Shown: positions 1 to 13,639, counted from the first letter of the stretch. The stretch is 64,000 nt of DNA from Eremomyces bilateralis CBS 781.70 (GCF_010015585.1 NW_022985072.1:956988-1020987), one strand, 5' to 3'. Notes: a model not told the origin generated them from the sequence alone. Translations and numbers: made by a program.

Positions 1-1528
1 TAGTTTATCTGTTTGGCTTGACTCTGAGAACTGAGGATCGCTAGGCACGTTATGCCGATGAATCCGACGCCACCGATGCTAATATCAAAGTCCGCCCCGG
101 CACATGTGATCGGTGAAATCCTGCCCACCCCATTTAGGATCAATAGAATATGGAGTACGTTGGGTCCTTGGGGCATACTTATACTGTAATAGATCATACC
201 GGTCAAACTAAGTATACTTCCGTACGGGACAGTACCAATATCAAAATCAACTAGAATCTCCAGGAGGATCTATCGTTGTCTTTCATGGTTGGGGCATCTC
301 CAATCGGCATTCACCAACCAGGACAGCGAAGCAAGTGAGACACCGAGGAACGGACCTACCGATTTGCAGCTAGTGACGATAATACCGTACAGACTACGGT
401 AGCTGACAGAACCACTTCCCGATAACCCGTCTCCCCACCACTCAGCTGTCAAATAGCGAACCTGACCTCAAGCGCTAACGTCCTCAGATTTGGGCGCTAT
501 TCACTCCGGGTTTAGCCCATTCTTCCACTCCCCAAGCTTTCCTGAAAAACGTGGAAATGTCCTGGTCTAGATTCGGTATGGGTTCGGTGCTGCAGAGCTC
601 GCTGTTCCCCTGTATCCAAGCCGCCTGGGGGGTTCCGATCCAGAGCGTTCGGATGGTAGGTAGCAATACTTCTCGTACAGAAGTCCAAGGCAATTGAGGA
701 AATCGGGGACCGGCTCGTCTGGCACGACCACAGATCAGGATGGTGAACGTGAACGTCAAGGTGACTTGTTCGGTTGTTCCTCAGTTGGCTGGTCGGGCGG
801 CGTCCACGTCAGGAACGCAGCGTTCCCACTCGTTGCGCCGGCTGGGACCTTGACTTGGTGGCCCTCCACCGTACACACTACACACTACACACTACACACT
901 ACACACTACACTACAATGCACACCACACACCACCCACGGACTGTACCTCTGTAGTCTGTACTACCACCAGATCCACTACAGGCACCACTACAGGCACCAC
1001 TCCACCCACCACGGCATCCACCATCCACAATCAGCCTCTTGTCCACGACACCTCGCCAAAACACTTGCATACTGTACCTACCTATCTACCTACTGCTTAA
1101 TCCTGTCGCACCACATCGCTATCCAACGGTACTCACCACCTCCACACCGTTGAACTTGGTGTTCCCTCGCCTTGATTGAACTCGACCGCGCTCCCTTCCA
1201 ATCGATCTCCGTCTAGATTCCCCTCGGTGTGCTGGCTGAGTGTTGGTCGCATCTCCGCATGTCCCCGCCACCCATCGTGCGACACGACTGACAAGCGACA
1301 TGCCTGCCGCCGCCTCTTGACTCTCCTCAGTCCTCACCTATCGTTCGCCTACCTGGATCGGGAATCCCCTGATAGGATATTAGGGCAGCACGCCGGACTT
1401 TCGATCCGCGGACAAATCCACAAGAGTTGACATGACTATCAAGAGCGCCCGCGATCGCTTCCAACCCTCTCCGATTTGATTGAGAACGTATATATTCAGT
1501 AGCTTGTTCCCGGATCTTGGATTTCGTC
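1..1528. other. 5' flank without a supported gene
   Basis: No convincing gene was found. The short open frames here (for example about 484-759 on the minus strand) have no recognisable domain and no splice partners. From about 870 the + strand becomes a C/A/T-rich tract with simple repeats, and at 1489-1496 there is a TATATATT run just upstream of the Boi-like gene. The right half is most likely the promoter and 5' untranslated leader of that gene. This is inference from position and composition. Confidence 0.5.
873..913. repeat. CACACTA microsatellite
   Basis: About six imperfect tandem copies of the 7-nt unit CACACTA. A short second tract near 972-1000 repeats a 12-nt CACTACAGGCAC unit twice. 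Both lie 500-650 bp upstream of the Boi-like start codon, in a pyrimidine/adenine-rich leader. Confidence 0.85.
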
Positions 1529-4500
1529 ATGGCCACTCGGGCTCAGCAGATGCAGAGAGCCCGCCCCGGCGACATCCTAATCGTTATCCGTACGTACGGC
1601 CCAATATCACCGTGGCGGACCCGAACGCCAACCCCACTCCTCAAATCTTGAGCGCAACCGGTGTGCTGACTTCCTGGGTATGCAGATGACTTCGAAGCGC
1701 GAACACCGGACGAGCTCGGTCTGTCCAAAGGTGATAGGATAGAGTTGCTCGTGCGGGACGATGATTTTGGAGATGGCTGGTTCCTGGGGAAGCACACATT
1801 AAACGGCTTAGAAGGGCTGTTTCCGGAGGGTAAGCGATCCGATTATTGACGGAGTCTTTGCGGTCCTGACGAAATGTCAAAGTCTATACAACTCCTTGGC
1901 CAAGCCAGCAGGTCACTCGAAATAGTCTTCCACCCCGCAAATCCGAACCCGCAGTTCCGGCAGAAGATACCGATAGCCACAACGAGAAGACGTTGCCGGT
2001 GCCACCGGAGGATACCCACCAAGATACAAGGGCTTCCGTAATGAGCACAGCTTCCGCTCCATCGATGAGCGGCGCATATCGGACGTCAACTGCCTCATCA
2101 ACACCTCGAAGCATGGGATTGGCGCTCAAGGGACAGCTGAACAGCCCTGTGATGGATCAGACGCTGAGCGTGATCGACGAGCACATTACGGACATGAGCA
2201 CTCCCAGGCACAGCTTAATCGGACGGGAAAGAAGAACAAATGATTCGGAAAGCGAATACAGCGCACGACTAGACCATCGCCTATCCTATATCAACGGCCA
2301 CGAGACCGATGAGGAGGAGCACCCGGGCTATACAGCACAAGAGGTGTTGAATTGGTCTCCCGAGCGGGTTGCAGAGTATCTCGAAGACGTTGGGGTTGAG
2401 AAGAGACATTGCGAAATCTTTCAAGAGCAAGAGATATCCGGCGAAGTTCTGCTGGGGATGGATCAATCATCTATTTTCCTAAAAGAATTCGAGCTCGGAT
2501 CCGTGGGAAAGAGACTGAAGACCTGGCATAAGATCAAAGCTATGCAAGAGGAGGTTTCACAACCAAAACAAACGCTGGCGGCTCCTTCAATCAACACACA
2601 ACGCAGCATCTCCGATTATGGCACAACGGACGATTCAGTCGATAGCGACCGACCAAGGAGCATATCGACAAGTGCCGTTCTTCCCAGGATTCCGAGCGTA
2701 CATGAAGGGTCGCCAAATCGACACCACCCATTCACACAGCCCTCTCAAAGGCCCGATCTCGCAACCCCCACCGGTCGAGGCGAGCACCATCGCAGGCCCT
2801 CCGCTGCCTCCGTCCGAAACATGAACCACAACCGGAGGCATTCGTCGATTGACTACGCTTCCGGAACTCCTCCTACGCCGGGAACACCCACACTCAAATC
2901 TGGTCTGGGATACAACAACATTGCTCACAAGAAACAAGGGTCCTTGGACAGGACTTGGACTATGAGCAGTCAGCAAACCCAATCGAGCACAGCGCTCGGA
3001 CCCAGATCCGCAACTGCTGCGAGTCACGTCCACTCCGCTTCCACAGACGGGGCACCGTATGATCCGCTTCGCGAACTAGACATGACCGTTATGAGCGCTG
3101 GTGAATTAGATCGCGGTTACTTTTCGGGCGGTGATGTCGAGGGCCGAAAAGCCCGGAATGTCCTCCGAAAGCGAGAGAGTCCGTCGCATTCGCGTGTCTC
3201 CAGCTTCCAGTCTCAAGCCGGGAAAGCCACGAGAAAACGAAGCGAATCTGCACGGCAGGATCGATTTGGAAGCACCGACGACTCGTTTCTGGATTCCCTT
3301 GCCATGACGGCGCCAGCGATAAACCGACGTTTCTTCGGACCCAAAGCACACAAAGGCGAGATGGATTTATCGAAGCCAATGATCCCGGCCAGGGACACGA
3401 GGTCTCCCACCGTGACGAAGTTGGAGTACGGCGACTCCCCCAGCATCGATGCCATCGCCGCGTCCTCCCCCGTAGCGGAAAGCGACAACTCCTCCTTGGA
3501 CAAAACGGTTCCCTCTCCTGCGACCTTCCGATCCAATTTCAATCGAATTAGGGTCACTGGTTTGCGTGCCATTTCGGACGCTGTCACTGGCAGCGAGAGG
3601 GCACTGGCGACATCCCCGGATAAGGTCCCTTCACCTCGCAAGGAATCTCCGCTGTCCCCTCGAACTGAAGCCAGCACGCCATCGGGGACGGGGAAATACT
3701 TCGATTATGACGATGTCTTAGCACAGAAGGCTTCCAATGATTCCTCGGGTGCTGGGACTCCGATACCCGTTCTCAGACCCCGTCGCAAATCGAAAAAGGA
3801 GACCAGCGCTTACAGTCGAGGACTGGAGAAGAAGTCGCCGGCCGAGCAGGTGGCAGGCTGCGATTTCAGCGGCTGGATGAAGAAACGCAGCAGCAACCTC
3901 ATGACGACGTGGAAACCTCGCTTCTTCGTGCTCCGGGGCCGACGCCTCTCGTACTACTACTCCGAGAATGACACCGAAGAGAAAGGGCTCATCGACATCT
4001 CGTTTCACCGCGTGCTACCCGCCAATAATGAGCGCCTTACCGGTCTACACGCCACCCTTACCGGCGCCACCCACTCGCCTACCTCCCCTAATCATTCTCA
4101 CCACCCATCCATCGACGCCAGCGACCCCACCAACCAGTCAACCAGCGCCCCCTCCACCAACTCTACCCCCACCATCGCCACCCTCGCCGCCGCGACCGTC
4201 TCCTCCCCCGCCTTAAAAGACCCCACCGGCACCTTCATCTTTAAGCTCGTCCCCCCCCGCTCCGGCCTCAGCAAAGCCGTCAACTTCACCAAGCCCACCG
4301 TCCACTACTTCGCCGTCGACAACCTCGCCACTGGCCGCCTCTGGATGGCCGCCCTCATGAAAGCCACCATCGACCGCGACGAGACCGCCTCCGTCGTGAC
4401 GACCTACAAAGAGAGCACCATCAGCCTCTCCAAGGCGCGCGCAATGCGGCAGCGACCGCCGGCGCTGCGCGATCTTGAGGAGGGCGCCGAGAACAACGTG

Positions 4501-4740
4501 GACCCACCGACGGTCGGAACCGAGGGCTCCAAGCAGAGCATGGAAGGCGCCAGCGTTGCAGGCGACAGCAGCAAATCCAAGGTCGACTCCGGCGCCGGGT
4601 TGGGGATCGGAATGTCGCCGGGGACGCCGGGGACGATGACGGATGAGAAGGGGAGTATAACGACCGATGGGGCGAGCGTGGGGAGGAAGTCCGGGGAAGG
4701 GAAGAAGAGCGCGAGTTTGAGTGGACAGGAAGCGGGGTGA
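1529..4740 (+). CDS. Boi1/Boi2-like polarity protein (SH3-SAM-PH)
   Basis: Three exons, 1529-1589, 1686-1829 and 1883-4740, give a protein of about 1020 residues. Seen in order: an N-terminal SH3 domain (about residues 18-72, with DFEARTPDELGLSKGDRIEL and a GWFLGK tryptophan segment), a SAM domain (about 222-287, starting LNWSPERVAEYLEDV) and a C-terminal PH domain (about 731-898, starting SGWMKKRSS). The long linkers are rich in Ser, Pro and Arg. This order is that of yeast Boi1/Boi2, which act at sites of polarised growth, bind acidic phospholipids and Cdc42 through the PH domain, and help exocyst-dependent vesicle fusion. The SH3 codons exist only when both introns are removed, which fixes the start. 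The PH domain holds a low-complexity insert of roughly 60 residues. Function is inferred from architecture. Confidence 0.9.
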
Positions 4741-5063
4741 TTCTACGGGATGCTTCGGTACCGGTCGATGCGTTTGAGAACGCCTGGCTGTTTTATACCC
4801 GATGTGCAGCTGTCCGCAGTCGCGGTCCCTCAGGGTGGGGATTGAGTCGGCTTCAAGTATCTGTCTCCCGTGGCGAGAGAAGCAGCGGCTTCTAGGAGTG
4901 GGATGGCGAGGATACGCACCATGCCTCGGCAAAGGACATACGACCGCAAAGATTTCAAGCGTTGTAAAGCTTCAAGAGATTATCACATCTATACCGCATC
5001 CGGGATGCGGCTAATCTAGTCCACAATCTATCAACAATTAAGATGCTGTGGTCCTCCCGCTCA
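4741..5063. other. Convergent 3' spacer
   Basis: Space between the ends of the Boi-like gene and the minus-strand thioesterase gene. It presumably holds both 3' untranslated regions. No gene or repeat was seen. Confidence 0.6.
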
Positions 5064-5921
5064 TCATAACTTCACTAGCATCCTGCTCTTATCTGCAATG
5101 ATCTGATCCAACTCGTCATCCCACGGTAGCCGAACCTCCCCCGGCGGCGGGAAGCTCAGTTTATGATGTTCCACCGTGCAATAGATCTCCTTCCCATCCA
5201 AGCTCGTCAACTCGCCCCGCACCATCGCCGCCGACTTGCCGAATTGCATGACCTTAGCTTCGATGCGAACCTCGCCAGTGCGGGTGACGGGTTTCAGGAA
5301 GGATATGTTAATGACACGGGATATGCCGTGTGGAGCCCTTGGACAGTTAGCGACATGCCTGGTGTCAGACGTTGTGGGTACTCACGGCCAGAAACCGGGC
5401 CTCGAGACTGTTGCAATCGCGTGGCCAGTCGCGATGTCTATCCACCATCAGATTTCTTCTTTATGTAGTTGAATCGGATGCGCATTACCCATCACACTCG
5501 CCAATGCTCCGCCGAATGCGCTACCTGCTTCTTCTTAGCCTCACGCGCGCGGATGAATCCAGGGGTTCGCCCATACCGGCCAGATTGAAGTGAATCCCTT
5601 TAATCGGTATATGGAAGACCACTCGCATATGCTCCGCTTCAACGGGCTCTAGGTCTTGGAGCAACGTATGGTCGACATGCTACGGGTTCTTGCGCTCAGT
5701 CCCCGGTGGTCTTTCGGAATCCATCGGACCCGCTACTCACCTCCTCCCCGCCGTTTGCTTTCTGTTGGGCTTCGGCGATCTGTAATCTGGCGATGGTGTT
5801 AGGGGCTTCCCGTTCGTTTCTCAACCGGTTCTTGGAACGGGGATGGAGCGGCGACTTGCCTCTCTATCGAGGCTTTGACAGCTTTCATGCATTGTTCGGG
5901 GGTGAGTATTAAATCCTTCAT
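5064..5921 (-). CDS. Hotdog-fold thioesterase family protein
   Basis: Six exons (5921-5860, 5786-5741, 5679-5577, 5524-5489, 5437-5386, 5337-5064) read into a protein of about 190 residues. The joined exons give GSAFGGALASVMDIATGHAI, the helix that carries the catalytic acidic residue in the 4HBT/PaaI thioesterase family, followed by ISRVINISFLKPVTRTGEVR, the typical central strand. Members hydrolyse acyl-CoA or other acyl thioesters. The substrate cannot be told from sequence, and no mitochondrial presequence or peroxisomal tripeptide is obvious (it ends MLVKL). The first intron begins GCAAGT, a GC-AG intron; the other four are GT-AG, 48-62 nt. All exon phases agree. The gene converges on the Boi-like gene. 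The hotdog assignment is firm, the exact enzyme unknown. Confidence 0.8.
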
Positions 5922-6787
5922 GGTGGGAACTGGAGACTCTGGAGCGGATTCAAGGAAATTTCAAGACGTGGACGAGGGTAGAAGTAACGAACGCGCTGCA
6001 AGGCCAATGAAGTGTATACGAAAAGACAAGATACACCAACGTAAGACAGGCGGAGACAGGAAACGAAACAGGTACCAATTGCATGGCATCGACTACACCG
6101 TCGTCCTATAAGAAATCTGGCCATTTATTAAGGATCCACACTGAATGAACCGCTAGAAGCAGCCAAACCCTTCTTACTGAGCCGACTTTTATATAAAGAT
6201 TAGCCATCTTTTACTATCCTGGCTCGGCTCTAGGGGGTGCCGCCTCATCTGATATAAGCCGCTCAGCAGAACCTCCTCTAGGGCGCCGGATTCTAATAAA
6301 GCAGATATACGCATTTATGGTTGGGAGCTAGTACAAATGAACTAACTGCTTATATATAAAGGCAGTACGCAATGAAGATGGTGAGACCCATAGATCAGCC
6401 TCCGTGGACGGGAGTTGTTTTCGGGCTGAGGTGAGGTCGAAAATTGGAAGACAAGGTATCAAACAAGAGATTAAATCCGAGGTATCGGCAATTCGATGTT
6501 TTCGAGAGCTCGAGGGAGGAGACTGTAAGATTCAGGAAATATCGTGAACAATACTCGTGATGATTGACAATGAACGTCATGGCTCAGCTGGAGTTTCTAT
6601 TGGTCCAGGCCCTTGCATGTCTTCCAAATTCTAGAAGCTCCCCGGAAAGAGAAAAGAGCGCCTAAAACCAGTGCGCATGCAATACTACACATGCAATACT
6701 GTACATCCCATTCACTTCGTAAGCCTCCGAGTACCCGGTTAAGGATCTTACCTGTATCCTCCAGTCTTTATCATCCGGGTGTCAGAA
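5922..6787. other. Divergent spacer, AT-rich core
   Basis: Between the thioesterase start (minus) and the ICln start (plus). The middle, about 6120-6600, is richer in A and T than its surroundings. No gene, tRNA or terminal repeat was recognised. It should hold both promoters. Confidence 0.5.
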
Positions 6788-7755
6788 ATGGATGTGATTA
6801 CCATTAATGCATCACCGTCGGCTGAGGAATTTACCCCGCTGACGGAGCATCAATCACAAACACCTGTGGCCTTCTATGGCAGCAAACCAGTCTTGCACTA
6901 TAGCTCAAGCGGAGCCGTGGTGTTGATACCGCAGTCGGTTCTCTTCAAGTTCGACCAATTCGCCGCGCTCAACGATGGAGTATCAAGTGTCAGTCCCGTG
7001 GCCAACGGTGATGCGCAAAACGGGACCACAGAAGATGTCGAGACGAGAATACAAGACTTGGACATTTGGGTGACTTCGGAGTACGTGTACATGCGGTGAT
7101 CGACCGATCAATACTAACCATGCTCTGCAGATCGTTGATCATATGGGCTCCCGCCACCAGAAAAGGCGTCTCAATCCCATATCCCACCATCGCCCTACAC
7201 GCCCTCCAACGCGTCTCAGACCCCCCCAGCGCATCGCAAGGCGTATACCTTAGCCTTCACACCGTCGACATCAACCAGGCCGACATGGGCGAAGATATCG
7301 AGACCATCGACTTCACGCTCATCCCGTCCAACCAGAGCCCTTCAACTGCCGATGCATCCTCAACAGGAGCCGCATCACCGTCCGCCGCCGAGTCGCTTTT
7401 CGCGGCGCTCTCCACGTGCGCCGACCTCCATCCCGACCCTTCTCCAGACGATGAGGCAGAGCCGTCTATAATAGGCGGAATGGGCGGACTGGGGGGACTG
7501 GGCGGGATTGGCGGGCCACCAGGGGACGGTGGATGGATCACGTCGGAGAACATTGGGCAATTCGAAGACGCGGATGGGAACTTCGTGGGCTTTCAAGGGA
7601 GTGGAGGGGCGGCTGTTGCGGGCACCGTGCATGGCCGAGGTGACGAGGAAGATGAAGGGTTTGAGGAAGACGAGGCTGGAGAGGGAGCCGGAGAAGGGAT
7701 GGAGGGTGGTGATGCGGGGAATAGGGGCGAGACAAAATGGAGGCGGACGGAGTGA
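6788..7755 (+). CDS. ICln/Lot5 family protein (pICln-like)
   Basis: Two exons, 6788-7080 and 7131-7755, about 305 residues. The N-terminal half is a PH-like ICln fold: SGAVVLIPQS, LDIWVTSE across the splice junction, then SLIIWAPATRKG and IPYPTIALHALQ, matching the pattern of ICln where a recognition strand is followed by YPTISLHAL. After the fold come a Gly-rich stretch (MGGLGGLGGIGG) and an acidic Gly/Glu tail, also typical. In animals pICln is a chaperone of the methylosome that holds Sm proteins before snRNP assembly; yeast Lot5 is the relative of uncertain role. The intron has a clear ACTAAC branch site. The ATG at 6788 follows an in-frame GTG and gives the normal N-terminus. Role in this organism is inferred. 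Confidence 0.82.
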
Positions 7756-7885
7756 AACGGGGCGTGTATGCCTCTCAAAACTGTTTACAAGGGATATGGT
7801 TTTGGGATGACTGGTTTGAAATATCGAGCGCTATGGGGGCGCTTCAAAGGTTCATGTCTAGATACCCCAAGTCTCGCAAATGGCA

Positions 7886-9150
7886 TCACAACGGCCTATA
7901 GAACCCCTTCCCCTCATCAGGTTGGACAGTGTCGAACTTCCTCTCGTCAGGTTGGATGGTGTCGAACTCATCAGGTTCGACGGTGTCGGACTTCCCCTTA
8001 TCCGGTTTGACCACGTCGAAATCGACAGTTCGCACATTACCGCTGTCATCGCAGTCTAAGCCCGATGCTTGCAAGGCCGCCCACCGCACGCCTGCCATTC
8101 CCAGGAATTGACCCTTGGGACCCGCGGTCATGGCGCTGCACGCGAGGATGTCGTCCATCGCCTTCATGCCGCCCGGCCCGTCTTGTAGTTCTCGCACCTG
8201 CTCTTGGACCATGGTGATCTTCTTTCGAAGGTCCGTCGTCAACGCCTCGGACGTATTGTCCCCGAACCAGGAGTTTCTTCCCGGAGGGAGCAATCGATCC
8301 ACTTTGGAGAGGACGATCTGGTGCGGGACGTTCATCTCGTACAGAAGCTGAAGCAGATGCAAATCGGATTCCATGAGGAGTTCCTTGCTGCTAACCAGGA
8401 CGAACACTCTCCGAAGCCTTGGTGGATCAGCTATTAGCACACTTCTCATAGAACATCCGGAACCATGAACACGCACTGTTTCCTCTGCTTCAAAAACTTC
8501 AATATCTCCCCTCCCCACGCATCGCGACTCCCAAACCCATAACCCGGCATATCCACCACTACCAGACCCCCCCTCCCAATCCACCTCTCCTCCACTAACT
8601 TCGGCGCCTTCCCCTTCCTATCAATCCACTTCCTCCTGGTCCCCCCCGCATCATCTCGATCCCCTCCCCTCCCCACCTTAAAGAAATTCATCTCCTTCGT
8701 CAACCCCGGCCGCTTGCTCACCTTCGCCAACGCCGTCTTCGCCGCCGCCGGGCCCGGTGGTCGGCGCATGAGCGCGTTCAGCAGCGACGATTTCCCAATA
8801 TTGCTGCGGCCGAGGAAGGCGATCTCAGGGGCCAGCGAGTCGCGCGGGAGGGAGAGGAGTGACGTCGAGGCGAAGAGGAACGAGGCGGGTTGGCGGAAGA
8901 ATTTGTTGACGTAGGTGAGTTGCGCGGCGTTAGGCGGGGTGGTATCGGTATATAGGCCGATCGACTCAGCGGTGACGGTGGGGTTGAGGACTTTCGGCTC
9001 GGTGGATTGCCGACTCGAGCGCATGGGTCGATAGCGGGCATGGAGGAGGTTGGACGTGTGGAGCGGGCGGCGCTCATGGAGGTTGGTGGGTGGATGGGGG
9101 GGAAAAGGCCGGCGGAGGATGCGCGCAGACCAAAGACGCCATGTTGTCAT
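7886..9150 (-). CDS. EngB/YihA-type GTPase, probably mitochondrial
   Basis: Two exons, 9150-8471 and 8417-7886, about 403 residues. GTPase motifs are clear: G1 GRSNIGKSSLLNAL, a threonine-containing KRPGLTKEMNFF (switch I/G2), G3 DMPGYGFG and G4 SKVD. This is the TrmE-Era-EngB group; bacterial EngB and fungal mitochondrial relatives assist large ribosomal subunit assembly. The first 45 residues are rich in Arg, Ser and Leu with few acidic residues, like a mitochondrial presequence. The splice GT|gttcat has a weak donor but restores KQRKQCVLRRVFVLV, the family pattern. Compared with bacterial EngB (about 200 residues) there are extra insertions between G1 and G3 and a C-terminal tail ending in tandem FDTVQPDE-like repeats. 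Divergent from the WD40 gene, with only 233 bp between starts. Confidence 0.85.
7907..8020 (-). repeat. Coding tandem repeat in the EngB-like C-terminus
   Basis: Four tandem units of 30, 30, 24 and 30 nt. On the minus strand they encode variants of FDTVQPDERK just before the stop codon. The 24-nt unit lacks two codons, so all copies stay in frame. Confidence 0.85.
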
Positions 9151-9383
9151 GTCTCGGGCAGATGGAACCCGCTTCAGACAGACATTGAGTACGCCTGAAG
9201 AGACATGTAATGCTAATGATCGTTCCGTAGACGAGAAGAAATAGTCGTGGTGACTGGTGAGTCCAAAGATGATGTCGAAATATCTGAGGTCCGAGCTCGA
9301 ATATCGGAACTCATCACTCCTCTCACGACTCACGCGCCAGGACCACTCATTTACGGAGTACAATAATTGAAAATGAACATTTC

Positions 9384-10470
9384 ATGAGTTCGCAATTCCC
9401 TACAAAGCGCATCGCCGTCCTCACAGGACACAATGGTAAAATACGTCATTTGAAAGACCTTGAACTCAGTTCTAATCAGTACATCAGGCCCCGTCCACGC
9501 CGTCACCTACTCCTCCGGACTAGGCCAATACGTACGTCTTAATCGACTACAGCAGCTTATACATAATTTTAACGTCCCCCAGATTCTCACCGGCTCTTCC
9601 GACCGCCTCGTCCGCCTCTACAACCCCTCCACCTCCCCCTCACCTGGCCCCATCCAAACCTACCACGCCCACGGCCACACCGTCCTCGACCTCTCCATCT
9701 CCACCTCCAACGCCCGCTTCGCCTCCGTCGGCGGTGACCGCCTCGTCTTCCTCTGGGACGTCGCCTCCGCCACTACCCTCCGCCGCTTCGGCGGGCACGT
9801 CGGGCGGGTCAACGCCGTCGCGTTCGCCGGCGACGACGACACGGTGCTGGCGAGCGGTAGCTTCGACGGGACGGTGCGCCTGTGGGACTGCAAGAGTAAT
9901 AGTTCGCGGGCGCTGATGACGCTGTCAGAGGCGCGGGATGCGGTGGTGAGTGTCGCGGTGGTCGGGGCGGATGTGTATGCGGGAGGCGCGGACGGGCGGG
10001 TGCGGGTGTACGATGTGCGGATGGGGATGCAGTGCACGGATGTGGTGGGGGCGGCGGTGACGCATGTGGAGCCGACGAAGTTGGGGGAGGCGTATTTGGT
10101 AGGGAGCGCAGATTCGCGGGTGCGGTTTATGGAGCGGGGGTCGGGGAAGTGCTTGATGAGTTATAAGGCGGAGGATTATAAGAGTGAGGGGCTGCGGTTG
10201 CGGTGCGCGTTGGGTCCGGGGGAGAGAACGGTGGTTGCTGGGGGTGAGGAGGGGAAGATTTGTGTATGGGATACGATGGAGGGCACGCTGTTGCATGTGC
10301 TGGAGCATGAGGGACCGGAATCAAAGGCGAGCAAGAAGATTTTGAGCGAGACTGCGCAGAAAGAGAGGAAGGTGGTTAGCGCAGTGGCGGTTTGCAAGAG
10401 TCAGAGCAAGAAAGAGTGGTGCAGTGCCGGTGGGAATGGCGAGGTTGTAGTTTGGGGCCTTGGGCGGTGA
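9384..10470 (+). CDS. WD40 repeat protein, MORG1/WDR83-like
   Basis: Exons 9384-9435, 9488-9531 and 9583-10470 give about 327 residues. The start reads SQFPTKRIAVLTGHNGPVHAVTYS, then successive WD units: ILTGSSDRLVRLYN, FASVGGDRLVFLWD, LASGSFDGTVRLWD, VYAGGADGRVRVYD, LVGSADSRVRFME, VVAGGEEGKICVWD and a final EVVVWGL, making a seven-bladed propeller of the size and order of MORG1 (WDR83), a scaffold linked to MAPK signalling and to the spliceosome. The tiny 44-nt second exon carries the first blade; without it blade one is missing. The ATG at 9373 opens only a four-codon frame and was rejected as the start. Which of several small WD40 families it belongs to is inferred. Confidence 0.8.
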
Positions 10471-10710
10471 TGTCAAAAAGAGCGGCCGAGAGTTCAGTGA
10501 TCACACTGAGAGGTTGTCGCACGCGAAGATAAGATATCGACTTCATAATTCTTTGAAAATGACCGTGTCCAAGGTGACGGAAGTATGGAACAATTCCTCC
10601 TGATCCATCGAAGAAGCTGCTAATATCTCTAGATCTATGGGTGTCCAGTTCCCGGCTAAACCATAAGCCATACGCAAGAAATAAGGAGTCAAACTACTGC
10701 AGTACCACAT

Positions 10711-11963
<1,253 letters not shown>

Positions 11964-13639
11964 TTTGACGGATGGAGGGGTAGGTCAAGATACTTGGAGA
12001 GTCTTGTTGATGAGGGGTAGGTATGGATATGGACTGGTACCTGACCGAAGCTGTTTTTCGAAGATAGAAAGAAAGTGCAATGGCAATTGAAAAACAGGAT
12101 CCTAATATCTTGGAGGGAGAAGCTGGAGTTTAAGTAAGTTTCGATCTGGATAGGTGTCTCCTGCCTCCGATCCACCGATTAAGTCATCGCACCGGACGGA
12201 TTACAGATTTACAGACCTTGGGAATGTCGGCGAGAGCAATAGTCATTCGTGCAAGGTTGCCATTGGAACCTCGAAGGCATGGCCCGTTTTAGGGTCCAGT
12301 GTTAATTTGATCGGCTTCCTGATCGAGGGGAGATACAGAGGGGCATACAGAGGGGCCATTGGGTGCTGCTCAGCGAGTTGAGCCGAGTCCTGGCTCCTGA
12401 GCTTGAGGAGGCGGGCCGATTTAGGTATCGTGAAGCGATTGAGTCTGGGCTAGCCTATTGACTCGATGGGTCCCCCTCATCAAGCCAGGACTTGCTAGGA
12501 GGGCAGGATACGAAAATAACGAAATCCCTTTACTATCACATTGCCATCGGATGATATGACGCGTTTTCTGTATGGGAGACTGGAGTGGGAGACTGAGGCT
12601 TGGATGGGGTTGGGGCTCGGCGGCTCGCTCCGTTGCTGACTCACTGGCCATCCCCAAGTTCTCAACATCTCCTCCCATAGTGTTGGCGTCAGATTATCCA
12701 ACCACGATGCGGAATACTTACCGAATCGCCTGTCGTGAGCTGAATAATTGTACTAGGGATGATTTGTGAGTCCTCATGGAAATACTCCGTGTCAACCCAA
12801 AATGGCTGTTGATAGATATTTCGTTCCTATTCTCTCCTCATCATCATATTAGAGTCATACCTATGCGCGTCGCTGAGTAATGCTTAATTAGCTGCTGCCT
12901 GCTGGAATGTTGGGTTTCTACATCATGACAAAGTCCTTGGCTGCACAAATTGCATATTTCAATCTATCTCCATCGTCTGCGGCGGTTCTCAGGTTGTCAG
13001 TCTCGAAGGTTTTGGTCTCGAAGGTTCTCGGCGTCCGACTACTGACCGAGAAGCGAGAGTATCAAGGGATGTTCTAGCCCCGCATCCATCCAGAAGAGCT
13101 GTGAAAAGTACCGGTACTCCCAGACAGGAGGGATACTTTGATGCGGAAGACACTATCGTCAGTGTAGATGATAGTACTAATAAGCCAGGTCAGCTATCTG
13201 TAGGGTCTAGGTAAGATCAATGCCAGAAGAGAGGAGTTCAAGGGGAAGATGGCTTGCATTCCTTTCCAGTTCATCCCTCTCCTCACGTCGTATTGACCAG
13301 CCTCGTACTGATGCTCTATACATTCCACTCATTGTTTTGATTTTATACATGCCAGAAAAGTCGGGTGATTGTACGTCCATCACCACTTTTCCCATTGTTC
13401 TCTGGGATGGGCATTTTCAACTTCATCTTTTATTCTCACAGTCATTACCAGGTCAGGACAACAACACTGAAAGATTGGTTGAAGAGGATCCACGCTCCTT
13501 TCTTTTGAGATCCTTGAAGATTTGTCCCCTTTTTAGCCCTATTGTACATACATTGTGGAGATTGAGAATATTGCGCAATCTCTTAAACCTTCAAGCGAAT
13601 ATCACGAAACTGTTGTTTGTCTCTTAGTTCAATGCAGTC
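11964..13639. other. Divergent spacer
   Basis: Between the reductase start (minus) and the large membrane-protein start (plus). No gene with consistent coding pattern, tRNA or repeat was found. A pyrimidine-rich stretch at about 13300-13620 probably belongs to the leader of the downstream gene. Confidence 0.5.

Noticed and set aside
484-759. 91-codon minus-strand open frame near the window start
   Set aside because: No family, no signal peptide or domain, and no splice partners; it may be part of a gene outside the view but cannot be supported.
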